Numbered from the stretch's first letter, positions 9,182-18,686 are shown. The stretch is 64,000 nucleotides of DNA from Flavobacterium pectinovorum (GCF_006438875.1 NZ_RCZH01000008.1:248001-312000), one strand, 5' to 3'. Program-made: numbers and translations. Notes: generated from the sequence alone by a model not told the origin.

Positions 9182-10150
9182 ATGTCAATATTAATATATG
9201 CAGAATCTGCAGAAGGAAAATTTAAAAAAGTTGCTTTTGAATTAGCTTCTTACGCTAAAAAAGTAGCTGAAACACTAGGAACTACCGTTACGGCTTTGAC
9301 CGTAAACATCAGTGATGTTAGTGAGTTATCTAAATACGGAGTTGATAAAGTATTAAAAGTAACAAATGATAAATTAGCAGGTTTTACAGCAAAGGCTTAC
9401 GCCGACGTTATTAAACAAGCTGCTGAAAAAGAAGGAACAAAAGTAGTTTTACTTTCTTCTACTACAGACAGTATTTATCTTTCATCATTAGTTGCAGTGG
9501 CTTTAAATGCTGGTTTTGCTTCAAATGTTGTTGGATTACCTCTTAGCACTTCTCCTTTTCAGGTAAAAAGAAATGCTTTCTCAAACAAAGCTTTCAATAT
9601 TACTGAAATTAGTACAGATGTAAAAGTTCTTGGCTTGGCTAAAAACTCTTACGGAATCTTCGAAAGTACAGGATCCGCAACTACAGAAGACTTTAACCCA
9701 ACTATTGGAGACAATGACTTTGGCGTAAAAGTAGAATCTGTAGAAAAAGTGAGCGGAAAAGTATCTATTGCTGATGCTGATATTGTAGTTTCTGGCGGAC
9801 GTGGATTGAAAGGTCCGGAAAACTGGGGAATGATCGAAGAGTTAGCTTCTGTATTAGGCGCTGCAACTGCTTGTTCTAAACCTGTTTCTGATTTAGGATG
9901 GAGACCTCACAGTGAGCACGTTGGACAAACAGGAAAACCTGTTGCTACAAACTTATACATTGCAATCGGAATTTCTGGTGCTATTCAGCATATTGCCGGT
10001 ATCAACTCTTCAAAAGTAAAAGTAGTTATCAATAATGATCCGGAAGCTCCTTTCTTTAAAGTTGCTGATTATGGTGTTGTTGGAGACGCGTTTGAAATTG
10101 TACCTAAATTAATTGAGAAATTAAAAGCTTTCAAAGCTCAACATTCTTAA
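9182..10150 (+). CDS. etfA: Electron transfer flavoprotein, alpha subunit
   Basis: Large FAD-binding subunit of ETF, 322 residues. The N-terminal domain starts MSILIYAESAEGKFKK. The C-terminal FAD-binding domain is complete: VVSGGRGLKGPENWGMI (about 201-217), DLGWRPHSEHVGQTGK, LYIAIGISGAIQHIAG and VINNDPEAPFFKVADYG. The order beta-alpha is the usual one, and no fusion or truncation is seen. A rho-independent hairpin follows within 25 bases, which closes the etfBA unit. Confidence 0.95.
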   Translation: MSILIYAESAEGKFKKVAFELASYAKKVAETLGTTVTALTVNISDVSELSKYGVDKVLKVTNDKLAGFTAKAYADVIKQAAEKEGTKVVLLSSTTDSIYLSSLVAVALNAGFASNVVGLPLSTSPFQVKRNAFSNKAFNITEISTDVKVLGLAKNSYGIFESTGSATTEDFNPTIGDNDFGVKVESVEKVSGKVSIADADIVVSGGRGLKGPENWGMIEELASVLGAATACSKPVSDLGWRPHSEHVGQTGKPVATNLYIAIGISGAIQHIAGINSSKVKVVINNDPEAPFFKVADYGVVGDAFEIVPKLIEKLKAFKAQHS

Positions 10151-10174
10151 TTTAGAAATTCTCTATAAAAATAT

Positions 10175-10223
10175 AGCTGCCTAAAAATAAGATAATCGTA
10201 TCTTTGCTTTAGGTGGCTTTTTT
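10175..10223 (+). terminator. Terminator of etfBA
   Basis: AGCTGCCTAAA (10175-10185) pairs with TTTAGGTGGCT (10208-10218), then a T run. A TATCTTTG box (10199-10206) lies in the loop and could be the -7 element of the next gene, but its distance of 110 bases to the ATG makes that uncertain. Confidence 0.75.
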
Positions 10224-10316
10224 GTTCCATATTTTTTGATTAAAATTGCACCTTTATTTTTCAATCAAAAAAAGTATTAAAATGAGGCATTAATTGCCCC
10301 TTTTTTACCCACATAT

Positions 10317-10940
10317 ATGAGTCTAGTAAAATTATCCATAAAAGGAATTTCATACAGTCAAACTCAAAATGGCGCTTATGCCTTAATTTTGAATGAAGTT
10401 GATGGCGAAAGAAAATTACCTATAGTCATTGGCGCTTTTGAAGCACAATCAATTGCTATTGCCTTAGAAAAAGAAATTAAACCTCCTCGCCCGTTAACAC
10501 ACGATTTGTTCAAGAACTTTGCAGAAAGGTTTGATATTGTCGTAAAACAAGTGATTATTCACAAACTTGTTGACGGTGTTTTTTACTCCAGTTTAATCTG
10601 CGAGAGAGATAAAATCGAAGAAATTATCGATGCCAGAACTTCTGATGCTATTGCATTGGCATTACGTTTCAACGCTCCAATTTTTACTTATAAAAACATT
10701 CTTGACAAAGCCGGAATTTATCTAAAATCAAATACTGCAGATGCCGATCAGGGGGCTCAGGAAATTGATGATGTGCTTTCTAATCCTGATACTTTTGGAC
10801 ATGAAGAAGAAACCAATCAATCAGGAGATGTTTATGCCAAGCATAGTTTACAGGAACTAAATGAACTTTTAGACCAGGCTGTTTCTCAGGAAGATTATGA
10901 AAAAGCGGCTAAAATTAGAGACGAAATTTCGAAAAGATAA
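10317..10940 (+). CDS. Bifunctional nuclease family protein (DUF151) with UvrB/UvrC-type motif
   Basis: 207 residues. Residues about 1-140 match the bifunctional nuclease (BFN/DUF151) fold: VKLSIKGISYSQTQNGAYAL, then RKLPIVIGAFEAQSIAIALE and ARTSDAIALALRF. The C-terminal 40 residues (SLQELNELLDQAVSQEDYEK) form a UvrB/UvrC-interaction coiled-coil motif, which is the common Bacteroidota architecture. DNA/RNA nuclease activity is known for plant and Chlorobium relatives and is only inferred here. It is cotranscribed with, or just upstream of, thyA (84-base gap). Confidence 0.85.
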   Translation: MSLVKLSIKGISYSQTQNGAYALILNEVDGERKLPIVIGAFEAQSIAIALEKEIKPPRPLTHDLFKNFAERFDIVVKQVIIHKLVDGVFYSSLICERDKIEEIIDARTSDAIALALRFNAPIFTYKNILDKAGIYLKSNTADADQGAQEIDDVLSNPDTFGHEEETNQSGDVYAKHSLQELNELLDQAVSQEDYEKAAKIRDEISKR

Positions 10941-11024
10941 ATTTAATGGTTAATCGCTAAACCGTTTATTCGTTCAATCGATTAAACAAATTCACGATTA
11001 AACAATTAAACGAATAAACCAACA

Positions 11025-11876
11025 ATGAAACAATACTTAGATTTAGTACAACATGTTTTAGAAAACGGTTGTCAAAAAGGAGATAGAACAGGGACGGGAA
11101 CCAAAAGTGTTTTTGGTTACCAGATGCGTTTTGATTTAAGTGAAGGTTTTCCAATGGTTACCACCAAAAAATTACACTTAAAATCTATTATTTACGAATT
11201 GCTTTGGTTTTTAAAAGGCGATACTAATATTAAATATCTTCAGGAAAACGGAGTGAAAATCTGGGATGCCTGGGCAGATTCTAATGGAGATCTTGGTCCC
11301 GTTTACGGACATCAATGGAGAAATTGGAATAGCGAAGAAATTGATCAGATTTCTGAATTAATTACCGAACTAAAAACAAACCCTAACAGCCGCAGAATGT
11401 TGGTTTCTGCATGGAATCCATCAGTTTTACCGGATACAAAAAAATCATTTGAAGAAAACGTAGCAAACAATAAGGCAGCATTGCCTCCTTGTCACGCTTT
11501 TTTTCAATTTTATGTTACGAGTCCCGACATTGAAAAAGGCGAAACAAAAGGCAAATTATCTTGCCAATTGTACCAACGAAGTGCTGATATATTTTTAGGA
11601 GTTCCTTTTAATATTGCTTCGTATGCATTACTAACCATGATGATTGCTCAAGTTTGCGATTTAGAATATGGTGAGTTTATTCACACTTTTGGAGACGCGC
11701 ATATTTACAACAATCATTTTGAACAATTAGAATTGCAATTAACCCGTGAGCCAAAACCATTACCTAAAATGATTTTGAATCCCGAGATTAAAAACATTTT
11801 TGATTTTGATTATAATGACTTTACACTTTTAGATTACGAACCGCATGCGGGAATAAAGGGAAGTGTTGCTGTATAA
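11025..11876 (+). CDS. thyA: Thymidylate synthase
   Basis: Methylates dUMP to dTMP with methylene-tetrahydrofolate and releases dihydrofolate. The 283 residues contain the [13 protein letters not shown] phosphate loop, the catalytic Cys156 in [11 protein letters not shown], the [19 protein letters not shown] segment and GDAHIYNNH near the end. It is complete and of normal length. The dihydrofolate it makes is reduced by FolA, encoded 950 bases downstream on the same strand, with a 2TM gene and a convergent small gene between. A bidirectional terminator follows at once, so thyA and folA are probably not one transcript. Confidence 0.97.
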   Translation: MKQYLDLVQHVLENGCQKGDRTGTGTKSVFGYQMRFDLSEGFPMVTTKKLHLKSIIYELLWFLKGDTNIKYLQENGVKIWDAWADSNGDLGPVYGHQWRNWNSEEIDQISELITELKTNPNSRRMLVSAWNPSVLPDTKKSFEENVANNKAALPPCHAFFQFYVTSPDIEKGETKGKLSCQLYQRSADIFLGVPFNIASYALLTMMIAQVCDLEYGEFIHTFGDAHIYNNHFEQLELQLTREPKPLPKMILNPEIKNIFDFDYNDFTLLDYEPHAGIKGSVAV

Positions 11877-11881
11877 ATTAT

Positions 11882-11916
11882 AAAAAAATCTGCTTAAATT
11901 TTAAGCGGATTTTTTT
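11882..11916. terminator. Bidirectional terminator between thyA and the CBM48 gene
   Basis: AAATCTGCTTAAA pairs with TTTAAGCGGATTT, with an A run before and a T run after. It can therefore serve both convergent genes. Confidence 0.85.
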
Positions 11917-11925
11917 ATATCTTTT

Positions 11926-12222
11926 TCAGACTACCAAAACACTATTCTCACTTCCGGCAAAATCATTCCATTTATAAGAATCCGCCTCAGGATCATTAAT
12001 GTAACTTCCGTCAATTACGTATTTAAACTCGTAAATTGCATCTTTCACTAAGTCATAAGTAGCTTTAAAAGTTCCGTTTTTTAACTTGCTTAAAGTTCCT
12101 TCTTCAACATTCCAGTTGTTAAAATCTCCAACAACTGCTGCCGAACTTGCGTCTTTAGCATCTATTGAAAATGTAACTTTTACTACCGGTTTCGTTTTAA
12201 TAAATTGTTTCTTTAAAGACAT
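11926..12222 (-). CDS. Glycogen-binding (CBM48/AMPK-beta-like) isoamylase early-set domain protein
   Basis: 98 residues made of one E-set/CBM48 domain: VKVTFSIDAKDASSAAVVGD, FNNWNVEEGTLSKLKNG, then YEFKYVIDGSYINDPEAD. The FNNW and Tyr/Trp positions correspond to carbohydrate-stacking residues in AMPK-beta-like domains. There is no catalytic domain or signal peptide, so it is a free-standing cytoplasmic module, a form common in Bacteroidota. Binding to glycogen or another glucan is inferred from the fold. It is transcribed towards thyA, and its start is the first Met of the frame (MSLKKQF). Confidence 0.8.
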   Translation of the reverse strand: MSLKKQFIKTKPVVKVTFSIDAKDASSAAVVGDFNNWNVEEGTLSKLKNGTFKATYDLVKDAIYEFKYVIDGSYINDPEADSYKWNDFAGSENSVLVV

Positions 12223-12459
12223 AACTATTTAGTTTTTAGATTCATACACTAAATTAAACAAATCAAACGAACTTTTGATACCTTCACAACCGATTTGCGA
12301 TAATATCAAAAACGTACTATTTTTTAAATCATATCAATAATTTAAACCTTGATAAATTTTACATTCCGAATTCGTAACTCATTTTAAAACAAATAATCTG
12401 CATTCAAAATATTGTCTTTTCAAAATAAATTTTAACTTTATAATCTCATTTTACATCAC

Positions 12460-12810
12460 ATGGAAAAAGAAGTACACGAACAATACGAATATGCCAGAAG
12501 AAGACTTAGGCAAAAGAAGGTGCTTTATTTTCATTTTGTGCTTTTTCTACTAGGAGGTTTATTTTTATTTATCGCCAACAGATTTTTTGGCTTTGGCGCA
12601 AGTAGCACTACCAATCAAAATTGGTGCATTTGGGCCATAACAATATGGTTTTTTGTCTTTATTCTACACTTTATAAAAGTTTACATTACAGACAGATTTA
12701 TGAATAAAAAATGGGAAAGAGAGCAAATTGACAGACTTGTTGCTTTACAGCAAAAAAGAATCAGTCAATTAGAATCCAGAATAAATGAGGATACGGAAAA
12801 TAAAATTTAG
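12460..12810 (+). CDS. 2TM domain-containing membrane protein
   Basis: 116 residues. A basic N-terminal helix (YEYARRRLRQKK) is followed by two membrane helices (about 21-41 and 53-71) and a basic, coiled-coil-like C-terminus. This is the stand-alone 2TM domain (the 2TM_histidine-kinase-associated family) that is frequent in Flavobacteriia next to sensor kinases or alone. There is no kinase nearby. It starts 12 bases before folA and is likely in the same transcript. Function unknown. Confidence 0.75.
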   Translation: MEKEVHEQYEYARRRLRQKKVLYFHFVLFLLGGLFLFIANRFFGFGASSTTNQNWCIWAITIWFFVFILHFIKVYITDRFMNKKWEREQIDRLVALQQKRISQLESRINEDTENKI

Positions 12811-12822
12811 TTTTAGCAGATC

Positions 12823-13305
12823 ATGATTATAATGATAGCGGCTGTTGCCGAAAATAATGCCCTTGGAAAAAACAATGAATTGGTTTGGCACTTACCAAAT
12901 GATTTTAAAAGATTCAAATCACTTACGACCAATCATCACATTATTATGGGAAGAAAAACTTTTGAAAGTTTTCCAAAACCATTACCAAATCGAGTTCACG
13001 TAATAATTACACGTCAAACAAATTATCATCCGGAAGGCTGTATTGTTGTCGATAGTATCGAAAAAGCAATTGCCGCATGTCCTGAAAACGAAGATTCATA
13101 TATTATTGGCGGAGGTGAGATTTATAATCTGGGATTACCTTATGCTGATATTATAGAAATAACAAAAGTACATCACACTTTTGAAGCAGATACTTTTTTT
13201 CCTAAAATTAACGAAAGCGAATGGCAGCTTGTAGAAACTGAAGAAAACTTTAAAGATGAGAAACATCTTTATGATTATACTTACGAAACTTACATCCGGA
13301 AATAA
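12823..13305 (+). CDS. folA: Dihydrofolate reductase
   Basis: NADPH-dependent reduction of dihydrofolate to tetrahydrofolate. The 160 residues show the expected order: IAAVAENNALGKNNELVWHL (residues 4-23, Met20-loop equivalent), LPNDFKRFKSLT with the substrate-binding acidic residue Asp25 region, IIMGRKTFESFPKPLPNR, and YIIGGGEIYNLGLPYAD with the GGG cofactor turn. It serves ThyA by recycling dihydrofolate. The start is the Met directly after the 2TM gene. A terminator follows. Confidence 0.96.
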   Translation: MIIMIAAVAENNALGKNNELVWHLPNDFKRFKSLTTNHHIIMGRKTFESFPKPLPNRVHVIITRQTNYHPEGCIVVDSIEKAIAACPENEDSYIIGGGEIYNLGLPYADIIEITKVHHTFEADTFFPKINESEWQLVETEENFKDEKHLYDYTYETYIRK

Positions 13306-13336
13306 AAAAACACCCTCTTTTGAAGGATGTTTTTTA
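13304..13336 (+). terminator. Terminator of folA
   Basis: Imperfect stem AAAAAACACCCTC against GAAGGATGTTTTTT directly after the folA stop. Confidence 0.7.
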
Positions 13337-13723
13337 AAAACGATTGATTTCTAGATTTGACTCGCTCAAGAAATTAGTTTTGGCAAAATTACAAGCATTC
13401 ATAAAGAACACCTGAACAAACTGAATAACATTACTGTTAAAATTGAGAACAAATCTCAAAGAGCCTTTAATAACAAATACCACTAAGATATTAAAGGCAA
13501 GAAAATTAAAATTTCCAAAAACAAATTTAATCCTAAGAACGTATTTCGCACTTTTAAAAGAGTATTGGCCCCAAGAACAATACTTTCAAAACTACTTTCA
13601 AGAACAAATGAACTGCCAGTGCAAAAAAAGCATTCATTTGATTTGAGTCATTTTATAACTACCAATCATTAAATTTTTATCATTTTTACTTTAGCAAATG
13701 TGGCCATTAAATACATGTCCCAC

Positions 13724-13769
13724 AATACCCACTTTAGGTGATTTTTTCAAAATACCCACTTTTGGTGAT
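13724..13769. repeat. Paired 19-bp direct repeats resembling an insertion-sequence end
   Basis: AATACCCACTTTAGGTGAT (13724-13742) recurs with one mismatch at 13751-13769, spaced 27 bases start to start. It is preceded by TGTCCCAC. IS21-type elements carry multiple short repeats at their ends, which this recalls, but there is no transposase and no second end in the window. Confidence 0.45.
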
Positions 13770-13863
13770 GCCGAAATAAGTTTATGATTAAGAATGAAAA
13801 ATCGTTCTTAAAAACATTTGATTTACAAATAAAAAAACTCAATTACAGTTAACCTAGATTGTT

Positions 13864-13871
13864 TATATTTG
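13864..13871 (+). promoter_or_regulatory. -7 box of ubiE-porT
   Basis: TATATTTG ends 14 bases before the ubiE ATG, which gives a short leader. Confidence 0.55.
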
Positions 13872-13885
13872 CCTAAATAAAAAAA

Positions 13886-14617
13886 ATGTCTGAAAAAATA
13901 ACTCCATATAAAGACTCTTCTTTAGGCAAGAAAGAGCAGGTTGCCCAAATGTTTGACAACATTTCTGGGAACTACGACAATTTGAATCGCGTAATTTCAT
14001 TTGGAATCGATGTTAAATGGCGTAAAAAAGTATTAAAAATAGTTTCGGATACAAAACCAAAAATCATTCTTGATATTGCAACAGGAACTGGTGACTTAGC
14101 CATTTTGATGTCGCAAACTAATGCCGAAAAAATAATTGGCCTGGATATCTCAGCAGGAATGCTTGAAGTGGGAAAAAAGAAAGTGGAAGAAAAAAAACTA
14201 TCCAATGTTATTGATTTAGTTTTAGGAGATTCTGAAAACATACCTTTTGAAGACAATTATTTTGACGCTATAACTGTTGGTTTTGGGGTTCGAAATTTTG
14301 AAAATCTGGAAAAAGGTTTTTCTGAAATCTTAAGAGTTTTAAAACCAAATGGCGTTTTTGTAATTCTGGAAACATCTGTACCGGATAAAACACCATACAA
14401 GCAAGGATATACTTTTTACAGTAAAAACATACTTCCAATTATAGGAAAACTGTTTTCTAAAGACAATTCTGCTTACGGTTATTTATCTGAATCTGCTGCT
14501 GCTTTTCCTTATGGAGAAAAGTTAAACAATATTTTGAGAAAAATTGGGTTTATAGATGTTGTAGCTTTACCTCAAACTTTTGGTGTTGCAACCATTTATT
14601 CTGCGTCTAAAAAATAG
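13886..14617 (+). CDS. ubiE: Demethylmenaquinone methyltransferase (UbiE/MenG)
   Basis: SAM-dependent C-methylation of demethylmenaquinone, the last step of menaquinone synthesis. Bacteroidota use menaquinone, so the menaquinone role is expected. The 243 residues contain [20 protein letters not shown], the SAM loop [15 protein letters not shown], the family motif [20 protein letters not shown], and [20 protein letters not shown] at the C-terminus. It is directly followed, after one base, by porT on the same transcript. I recall the ubiE-porT adjacency as widespread in Flavobacteriia. Confidence 0.95.
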   Translation: MSEKITPYKDSSLGKKEQVAQMFDNISGNYDNLNRVISFGIDVKWRKKVLKIVSDTKPKIILDIATGTGDLAILMSQTNAEKIIGLDISAGMLEVGKKKVEEKKLSNVIDLVLGDSENIPFEDNYFDAITVGFGVRNFENLEKGFSEILRVLKPNGVFVILETSVPDKTPYKQGYTFYSKNILPIIGKLFSKDNSAYGYLSESAAAFPYGEKLNNILRKIGFIDVVALPQTFGVATIYSASKK

Positions 14618-14618
14618 T

Positions 14619-15341
14619 ATGAAAAAAACTGTAATCTTAATTTTATTAGTCTTATTATCCTCAAAAGGATATTCGCAATTTGCTAAAAGCATGTTTAGTA
14701 AAGACCCTATTATTAACCTTGAAAACTGGCAAAAACAACGCCTGTATTTTGGTTATTATTTAGGATTCAACAGCTTCGATTTTAAAATTGATTATAAAAT
14801 TCCGGTACCGGATGACATTCAGGTCAAAAAAACTACTGGATTCAATGTTGGTGTTGTCGCTGACTTAAGATTGCAGGAATATATCAATTTGCGATTTGAA
14901 CCGGGTTTGTATTACACAAAACGTGATTTATATTATCCGCATACACCTGGTGTCACGGAATCTTTTTATATGAGAGAAGTAAATAGTACTTACATCCATT
15001 TTCCTTTATTATTGAAATTTTCTTCTTTAAGAACCGGAAACATTCGCCCTTACTTAGTTGGCGGATTGTCGAGTACATTAAACTTATCAAGCAACGCAAA
15101 ATCCAAAGATGATAATTTTGAAGGTAAATTCAGAGTAAAACAATGGACCGCTGCTTATGAACTAGGTTTTGGAATTGACTTTTTCTCTGAATACTTTATT
15201 TTCTCTCCTTCTATCAGAGGTATGTTTGGTATTACTGATGAATTAATTCGTGATAATCCCGCAAACGGACCAAGCCCTTGGACAGGAAATATTGATTCTA
15301 TGAAATCGCGAGCAATTTTAATTAATTTTACTTTTCATTAA
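14619..15341 (+). CDS. porT: PorT/SprT family type IX secretion system outer-membrane protein
   Basis: About 240 residues. The signal peptide MKKTVILILLVLLSSKGYSQ is followed by alternating strands of a small outer-membrane beta-barrel (for example LRFEPGLYYTKRDLYY, RPYLVGGLSSTLNLSSNAK) and a terminal aromatic strand ending in TFH. In Porphyromonas gingivalis PorT, and in F. johnsoniae SprT, are needed for type IX secretion. This gene is assigned from that family and from its place after ubiE. The frame opens earlier (14580), inside ubiE. I chose the ATG at 14619 because it lies one base after the ubiE stop and begins a normal signal peptide. Confidence 0.85.
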   Translation: MKKTVILILLVLLSSKGYSQFAKSMFSKDPIINLENWQKQRLYFGYYLGFNSFDFKIDYKIPVPDDIQVKKTTGFNVGVVADLRLQEYINLRFEPGLYYTKRDLYYPHTPGVTESFYMREVNSTYIHFPLLLKFSSLRTGNIRPYLVGGLSSTLNLSSNAKSKDDNFEGKFRVKQWTAAYELGFGIDFFSEYFIFSPSIRGMFGITDELIRDNPANGPSPWTGNIDSMKSRAILINFTFH

Positions 15342-15350
15342 AACAAAAAC

Positions 15351-16079
15351 CTAACTATTTCGTTTAAACTCACTAAGAATAATTGCCGTTGCGGTAGCCA
15401 CATTTAAACTTTCAGTTTTTTGCAGGTCACCAAATCTCGGAATTGTGAGTCGGCTTGTAACTATATTTTCAATCTCTGCTGAAATACCATTGGCTTCGTT
15501 GCCCATAACAATAATTCCGTTTTGAGGTAAATTTGATTGATAAATATTTTCCCCGTCCATAAATGTCCCAAAAACCGGCAAATTCGTTTGATTGATAAAA
15601 GTTTTGAGATCGACATAATTTACGTTTACTCTGGCAATTGAACCCATTGTAGCTTGCACAACTTTAGGATTGTAGATATCAACAGTTTCTTTCGAACAAA
15701 CAATTTGTTTGATTCCAAACCAATCGCAAAGGCGTAAAATCGTGCCTAAATTTCCAGGATCACGAATATCGTCTAAAGCCACGATCAAACCTGAATCGAT
15801 TACTTTGTTTTCGGCAGGAATTTTGAAGACTGCTAAGCAAGAATTTGGAGTTGTCAGGGCACTTATTTTTTTAAGTTCCTGCTCATTTATAAGTGTGCGT
15901 TTTGAAGGCTGAACTGCTTCAAAATCATTTAGAGTGGTGTATAAATGCTCTAATTCAAAATTGGATTGCAACAATTCTTGAATTACTTTTACTCCTTCGG
16001 CAAAAAATAATTGATTTGCAAAACGTTGCTTTTTTTGATGTAAACTTGAGATAAGCTTTATTTGGTTTTTACTAACCAT
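15351..16079 (-). CDS. TrmH/SpoU family RNA 2'-O-methyltransferase
   Basis: SAM-dependent RNA ribose methylase of the SPOUT class, 242 residues. The N-terminal substrate-binding part is followed by the SPOUT domain with LDDIRDPGNLGTILRLCDWF (motif 1), VMGNEANGIS (motif 2) and IPRFGDLQKTESLNVATATA (motif 3, here including the conserved SLNVA). The target could be 23S rRNA or tRNA, and sequence alone does not decide. It converges with porT (9-base gap) and diverges from tamL with only 37 bases between starts, so the two promoters overlap. Confidence 0.9.
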   Translation of the reverse strand: MVSKNQIKLISSLHQKKQRFANQLFFAEGVKVIQELLQSNFELEHLYTTLNDFEAVQPSKRTLINEQELKKISALTTPNSCLAVFKIPAENKVIDSGLIVALDDIRDPGNLGTILRLCDWFGIKQIVCSKETVDIYNPKVVQATMGSIARVNVNYVDLKTFINQTNLPVFGTFMDGENIYQSNLPQNGIIVMGNEANGISAEIENIVTSRLTIPRFGDLQKTESLNVATATAIILSEFKRNS

Positions 16080-16088
16080 AAAATAATG

Positions 16089-16096
16089 TACTTTTG
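16089..16096 (+). promoter_or_regulatory. -7 box of tamL
   Basis: TACTTTTG, 20 bases before the TTG start codon, in the 37-base gap to the divergent methyltransferase. Confidence 0.55.
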
Positions 16097-16116
16097 AATT
16101 AAATATTTAAGAACAC

Positions 16117-18672
16117 TTGAAAAAGAATTCCACAAAAATAATAGCATTTATCCTAATTGCAATATTTATTTGCGCTTGTAATGCCGTAAAAAGAGTTCCC
16201 AATGGAAAAAATCTTCTTGTGAAAAACAATATTGTTGTAAACGGAAAGAATACAAATGATGAAATTGCCGCAAATCAAATGTATCAAAAACCAAACGGTA
16301 CATTATTGGGTTTTAAATTACGTCTTAATTTATACAATTTAGCCAACTTAAATCCAGACTCCACTTATCAGGCAAAATTCAAAAATCATCCAGGACTTTA
16401 CGAACGTCAATCTAAAATATTATCAGCAAAACAAGTAGATCGTCTGGGACAATCATTTCTTTACAAAGGTATTCATGAATTCTTAAAAAGTACTGGTGAA
16501 CCTCCTGTTATCATTGACACAGCAAAAACAAAAAAATCATTGTTGCGCCTGAAATTTTATTATTTCAATAACGGTTTTTTTAATGTTTCTACCGATTATA
16601 CTATAGATAGTGTTGCACGAAAAAAAGCCAAAATAAATTACAATATTACTACTGGCCCTGCTTACATTCTGGATACAATCAAAACCAATATAATGACTCC
16701 GGCATTAGACTCATTATACAAAACCAATCCGGAAGCACCTCTTATAAAATCAGGAAATCAATATAAAACTTCTGATTTTGAAGATGAAAAAAATCGTGTA
16801 ACTACTTATTTTAGAAATCACGGTGCTTATTATTTTCAACCCACTTATGTTACTTTTGACATTGACACTATTGGCAAAAAAAATAAAGCCGATGTAACTT
16901 TAATTGTCAACAACAATAATATTCAGGAAAGGGATTCAAGCAGAACGGAACCTTTTAAATTGTATAAGATTAGCGATGTAAACATTTATACGGATTACTC
17001 AGCTGCAAATGCCAAAAAGAAAATTACGGATAGTACAACGTACAACAATTTCAATTTATACAGTTACAAAAAACTAAAATACAAACCGCGCGCTATTACA
17101 GATGCTGTTTTTATCAATAAAGGAAGTACTTTCTCTGACACGAGAACGACTCTTTCGTCAAGATATTTAAATAACCTGAAAATCTTCAATTATCCTTCGA
17201 TTCAATATGAAGTTGACAAACGCGATTCAACGGCACAATCCTTAATTGCGAATGTTTATCTGACACCAAGAAAAAAATACAGCTTTGGTGCCACTTTTGA
17301 CGTGACGCACTCTAATATTCAGGATTTTGGTATTGGAGCGAGTATTTCTGAAACTATTCGAAACGTATTCAACAGAGCCGAAACGCTGGAGATTTCTACA
17401 CGTTTAAACCTTGGTTCATCAAAAGATATGGCGAATCCAAATAATAATTTCTTCAATGTATCTGAATATGGTGTTGATTTAAAACTGAACTTTCCAAGAA
17501 TCCTGATGCCTTTTGGAACGGAGAAAATTATTCCGAAAAGGATGATTCCGTCAACGAGTGTTTCTGCAGGTTTTTCGAAGCAAAGGAACATTGGTTTAGA
17601 TAAAGAAAATTTCACAGGAGGAATTGCCTACAATTGGTCTCCAAAAAGAAACAATACCGCAAAACTTGAATTGCTTAATGCGCAGTTTGTGCGAAACTTA
17701 AATCCGAATAACTATTTCAATGTTTATACTTCTTCTTATAATGAATTAAATGGTATTGCCAATCAATATAACACCGTTCCAGAAAACGTTGATGACAACG
17801 GAAATCTAACTATTCCTGATGGAGCAAATAAATTCACCAGACAAGTACTAACTGATCAGACTGTATTGAGACCTGGAGATCCTGACTATAAAAATGTAGA
17901 AAGCATTGAAGAAAGAAGAGTTCGTCTGACCGAAAATGATTTTATTCTGGCGACAAGCTACACGTTTACAAAAACTACTAAAAAAGACCTTGCTGATAAT
18001 ACTTTTTATCAATTTAAAACCAAAATAGAATCTGCAGGTACTTTATTAACTGCTATTTCTAATATTGCAAACTTACCTAAGAATGCAAATGGCAACTACG
18101 AAATATTCAACTTGGCTTATTCAGAATATATAAAAACAGAATTCGATTATATTAAACACTGGGATTTTGGAAAAGAAAAAGTACTGGCCGTAAGAAGCTT
18201 TTTTGGTATAGCGATTCCATTTGGAAACTCCAATTACATTCCGTTTTCGCGAAGTTATTATGCCGGAGGCTCAAATGATAACCGTGCATGGCAACCCTAT
18301 GCTTTAGGTCCGGGAAGTACAAATGCTGTAAATGACTTTAACGAGGCAAATATGAAGATTGCAATGAGTGCTGAACTTCGCTTTAAAATTCTTGGCGATG
18401 TTAAAGGCGCCATCTTTGCAGACGCCGGAAATATCTGGAATGTGCTCGATAATGTGGTTGATGAGAAAGCAAAATTCGACAACTTAAACGATTTAGCTGA
18501 AATTGCTTTGGGAACAGGATTCGGTTTACGATACGATTTAAGCTTTTTTGTTATTCGTTTAGATTTGGGCTTTAAGACTTATAATCCAGCACATGACAAA
18601 GGAGATCGTTGGTTTAAAGAATACAATTTTGGGCACTCTGTTTTAAATTTTGGAATAAATTATCCTTTCTAA
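16117..18672 (+). CDS. tamL: TamL-like BamA/TamA-family outer-membrane lipoprotein
   Basis: 851 residues. The signal peptide ends in the lipobox-like ICAC, with Cys21 as the likely lipidated residue. POTRA-like segments follow (about 30-390), then a 16-strand-type barrel of the Omp85 family, with the end pattern FGLRYDLSFFVIRLDLGFKT and final FGINYPF. A lipidated N-terminus separates TamL from BamA in Bacteroidota. TamL is linked to envelope homeostasis, by family knowledge. The start codon is TTG; no in-frame ATG exists between it and the -7 box. No tamB gene is adjacent. The start assignment rests on the promoter position and signal peptide. Confidence 0.85.
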   Translation: MKKNSTKIIAFILIAIFICACNAVKRVPNGKNLLVKNNIVVNGKNTNDEIAANQMYQKPNGTLLGFKLRLNLYNLANLNPDSTYQAKFKNHPGLYERQSKILSAKQVDRLGQSFLYKGIHEFLKSTGEPPVIIDTAKTKKSLLRLKFYYFNNGFFNVSTDYTIDSVARKKAKINYNITTGPAYILDTIKTNIMTPALDSLYKTNPEAPLIKSGNQYKTSDFEDEKNRVTTYFRNHGAYYFQPTYVTFDIDTIGKKNKADVTLIVNNNNIQERDSSRTEPFKLYKISDVNIYTDYSAANAKKKITDSTTYNNFNLYSYKKLKYKPRAITDAVFINKGSTFSDTRTTLSSRYLNNLKIFNYPSIQYEVDKRDSTAQSLIANVYLTPRKKYSFGATFDVTHSNIQDFGIGASISETIRNVFNRAETLEISTRLNLGSSKDMANPNNNFFNVSEYGVDLKLNFPRILMPFGTEKIIPKRMIPSTSVSAGFSKQRNIGLDKENFTGGIAYNWSPKRNNTAKLELLNAQFVRNLNPNNYFNVYTSSYNELNGIANQYNTVPENVDDNGNLTIPDGANKFTRQVLTDQTVLRPGDPDYKNVESIEERRVRLTENDFILATSYTFTKTTKKDLADNTFYQFKTKIESAGTLLTAISNIANLPKNANGNYEIFNLAYSEYIKTEFDYIKHWDFGKEKVLAVRSFFGIAIPFGNSNYIPFSRSYYAGGSNDNRAWQPYALGPGSTNAVNDFNEANMKIAMSAELRFKILGDVKGAIFADAGNIWNVLDNVVDEKAKFDNLNDLAEIALGTGFGLRYDLSFFVIRLDLGFKTYNPAHDKGDRWFKEYNFGHSVLNFGINYPF

Positions 18673-18686
18673 TGCTAATTAATTCT

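Larger units (their letters stand above)
13306..13885. other. folA-ubiE gap with possible pseudogene and repeat remnant
   Basis: 580 bases without a confident gene. One forward frame reads about 38 codons, a TAA at about 13484, then about 60 more codons to a stop near 13673. The second part (KNVFRTFKRVLAPRTILSK) looks protein-like but I do not recognise it. An overlapping 67-codon ATG frame (13443-13646) in another phase is weaker. Then come two near-identical 19-base repeats (13724-13769) and the ubiE promoter. It may be an eroded mobile or accessory gene. Confidence 0.4.

Noticed and set aside
10199-10206. TATCTTTG as promoter of the bifunctional nuclease gene
   Set aside because: It lies in the loop of the etfA terminator, 110 bases from the ATG, with no -33 TTG; left as a remark only.
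13443-13646. 67-codon frame after folA
   Set aside because: Lysine-rich and unrecognised; another phase of the same DNA looks more protein-like but has a stop. Kept only as part of the region note.
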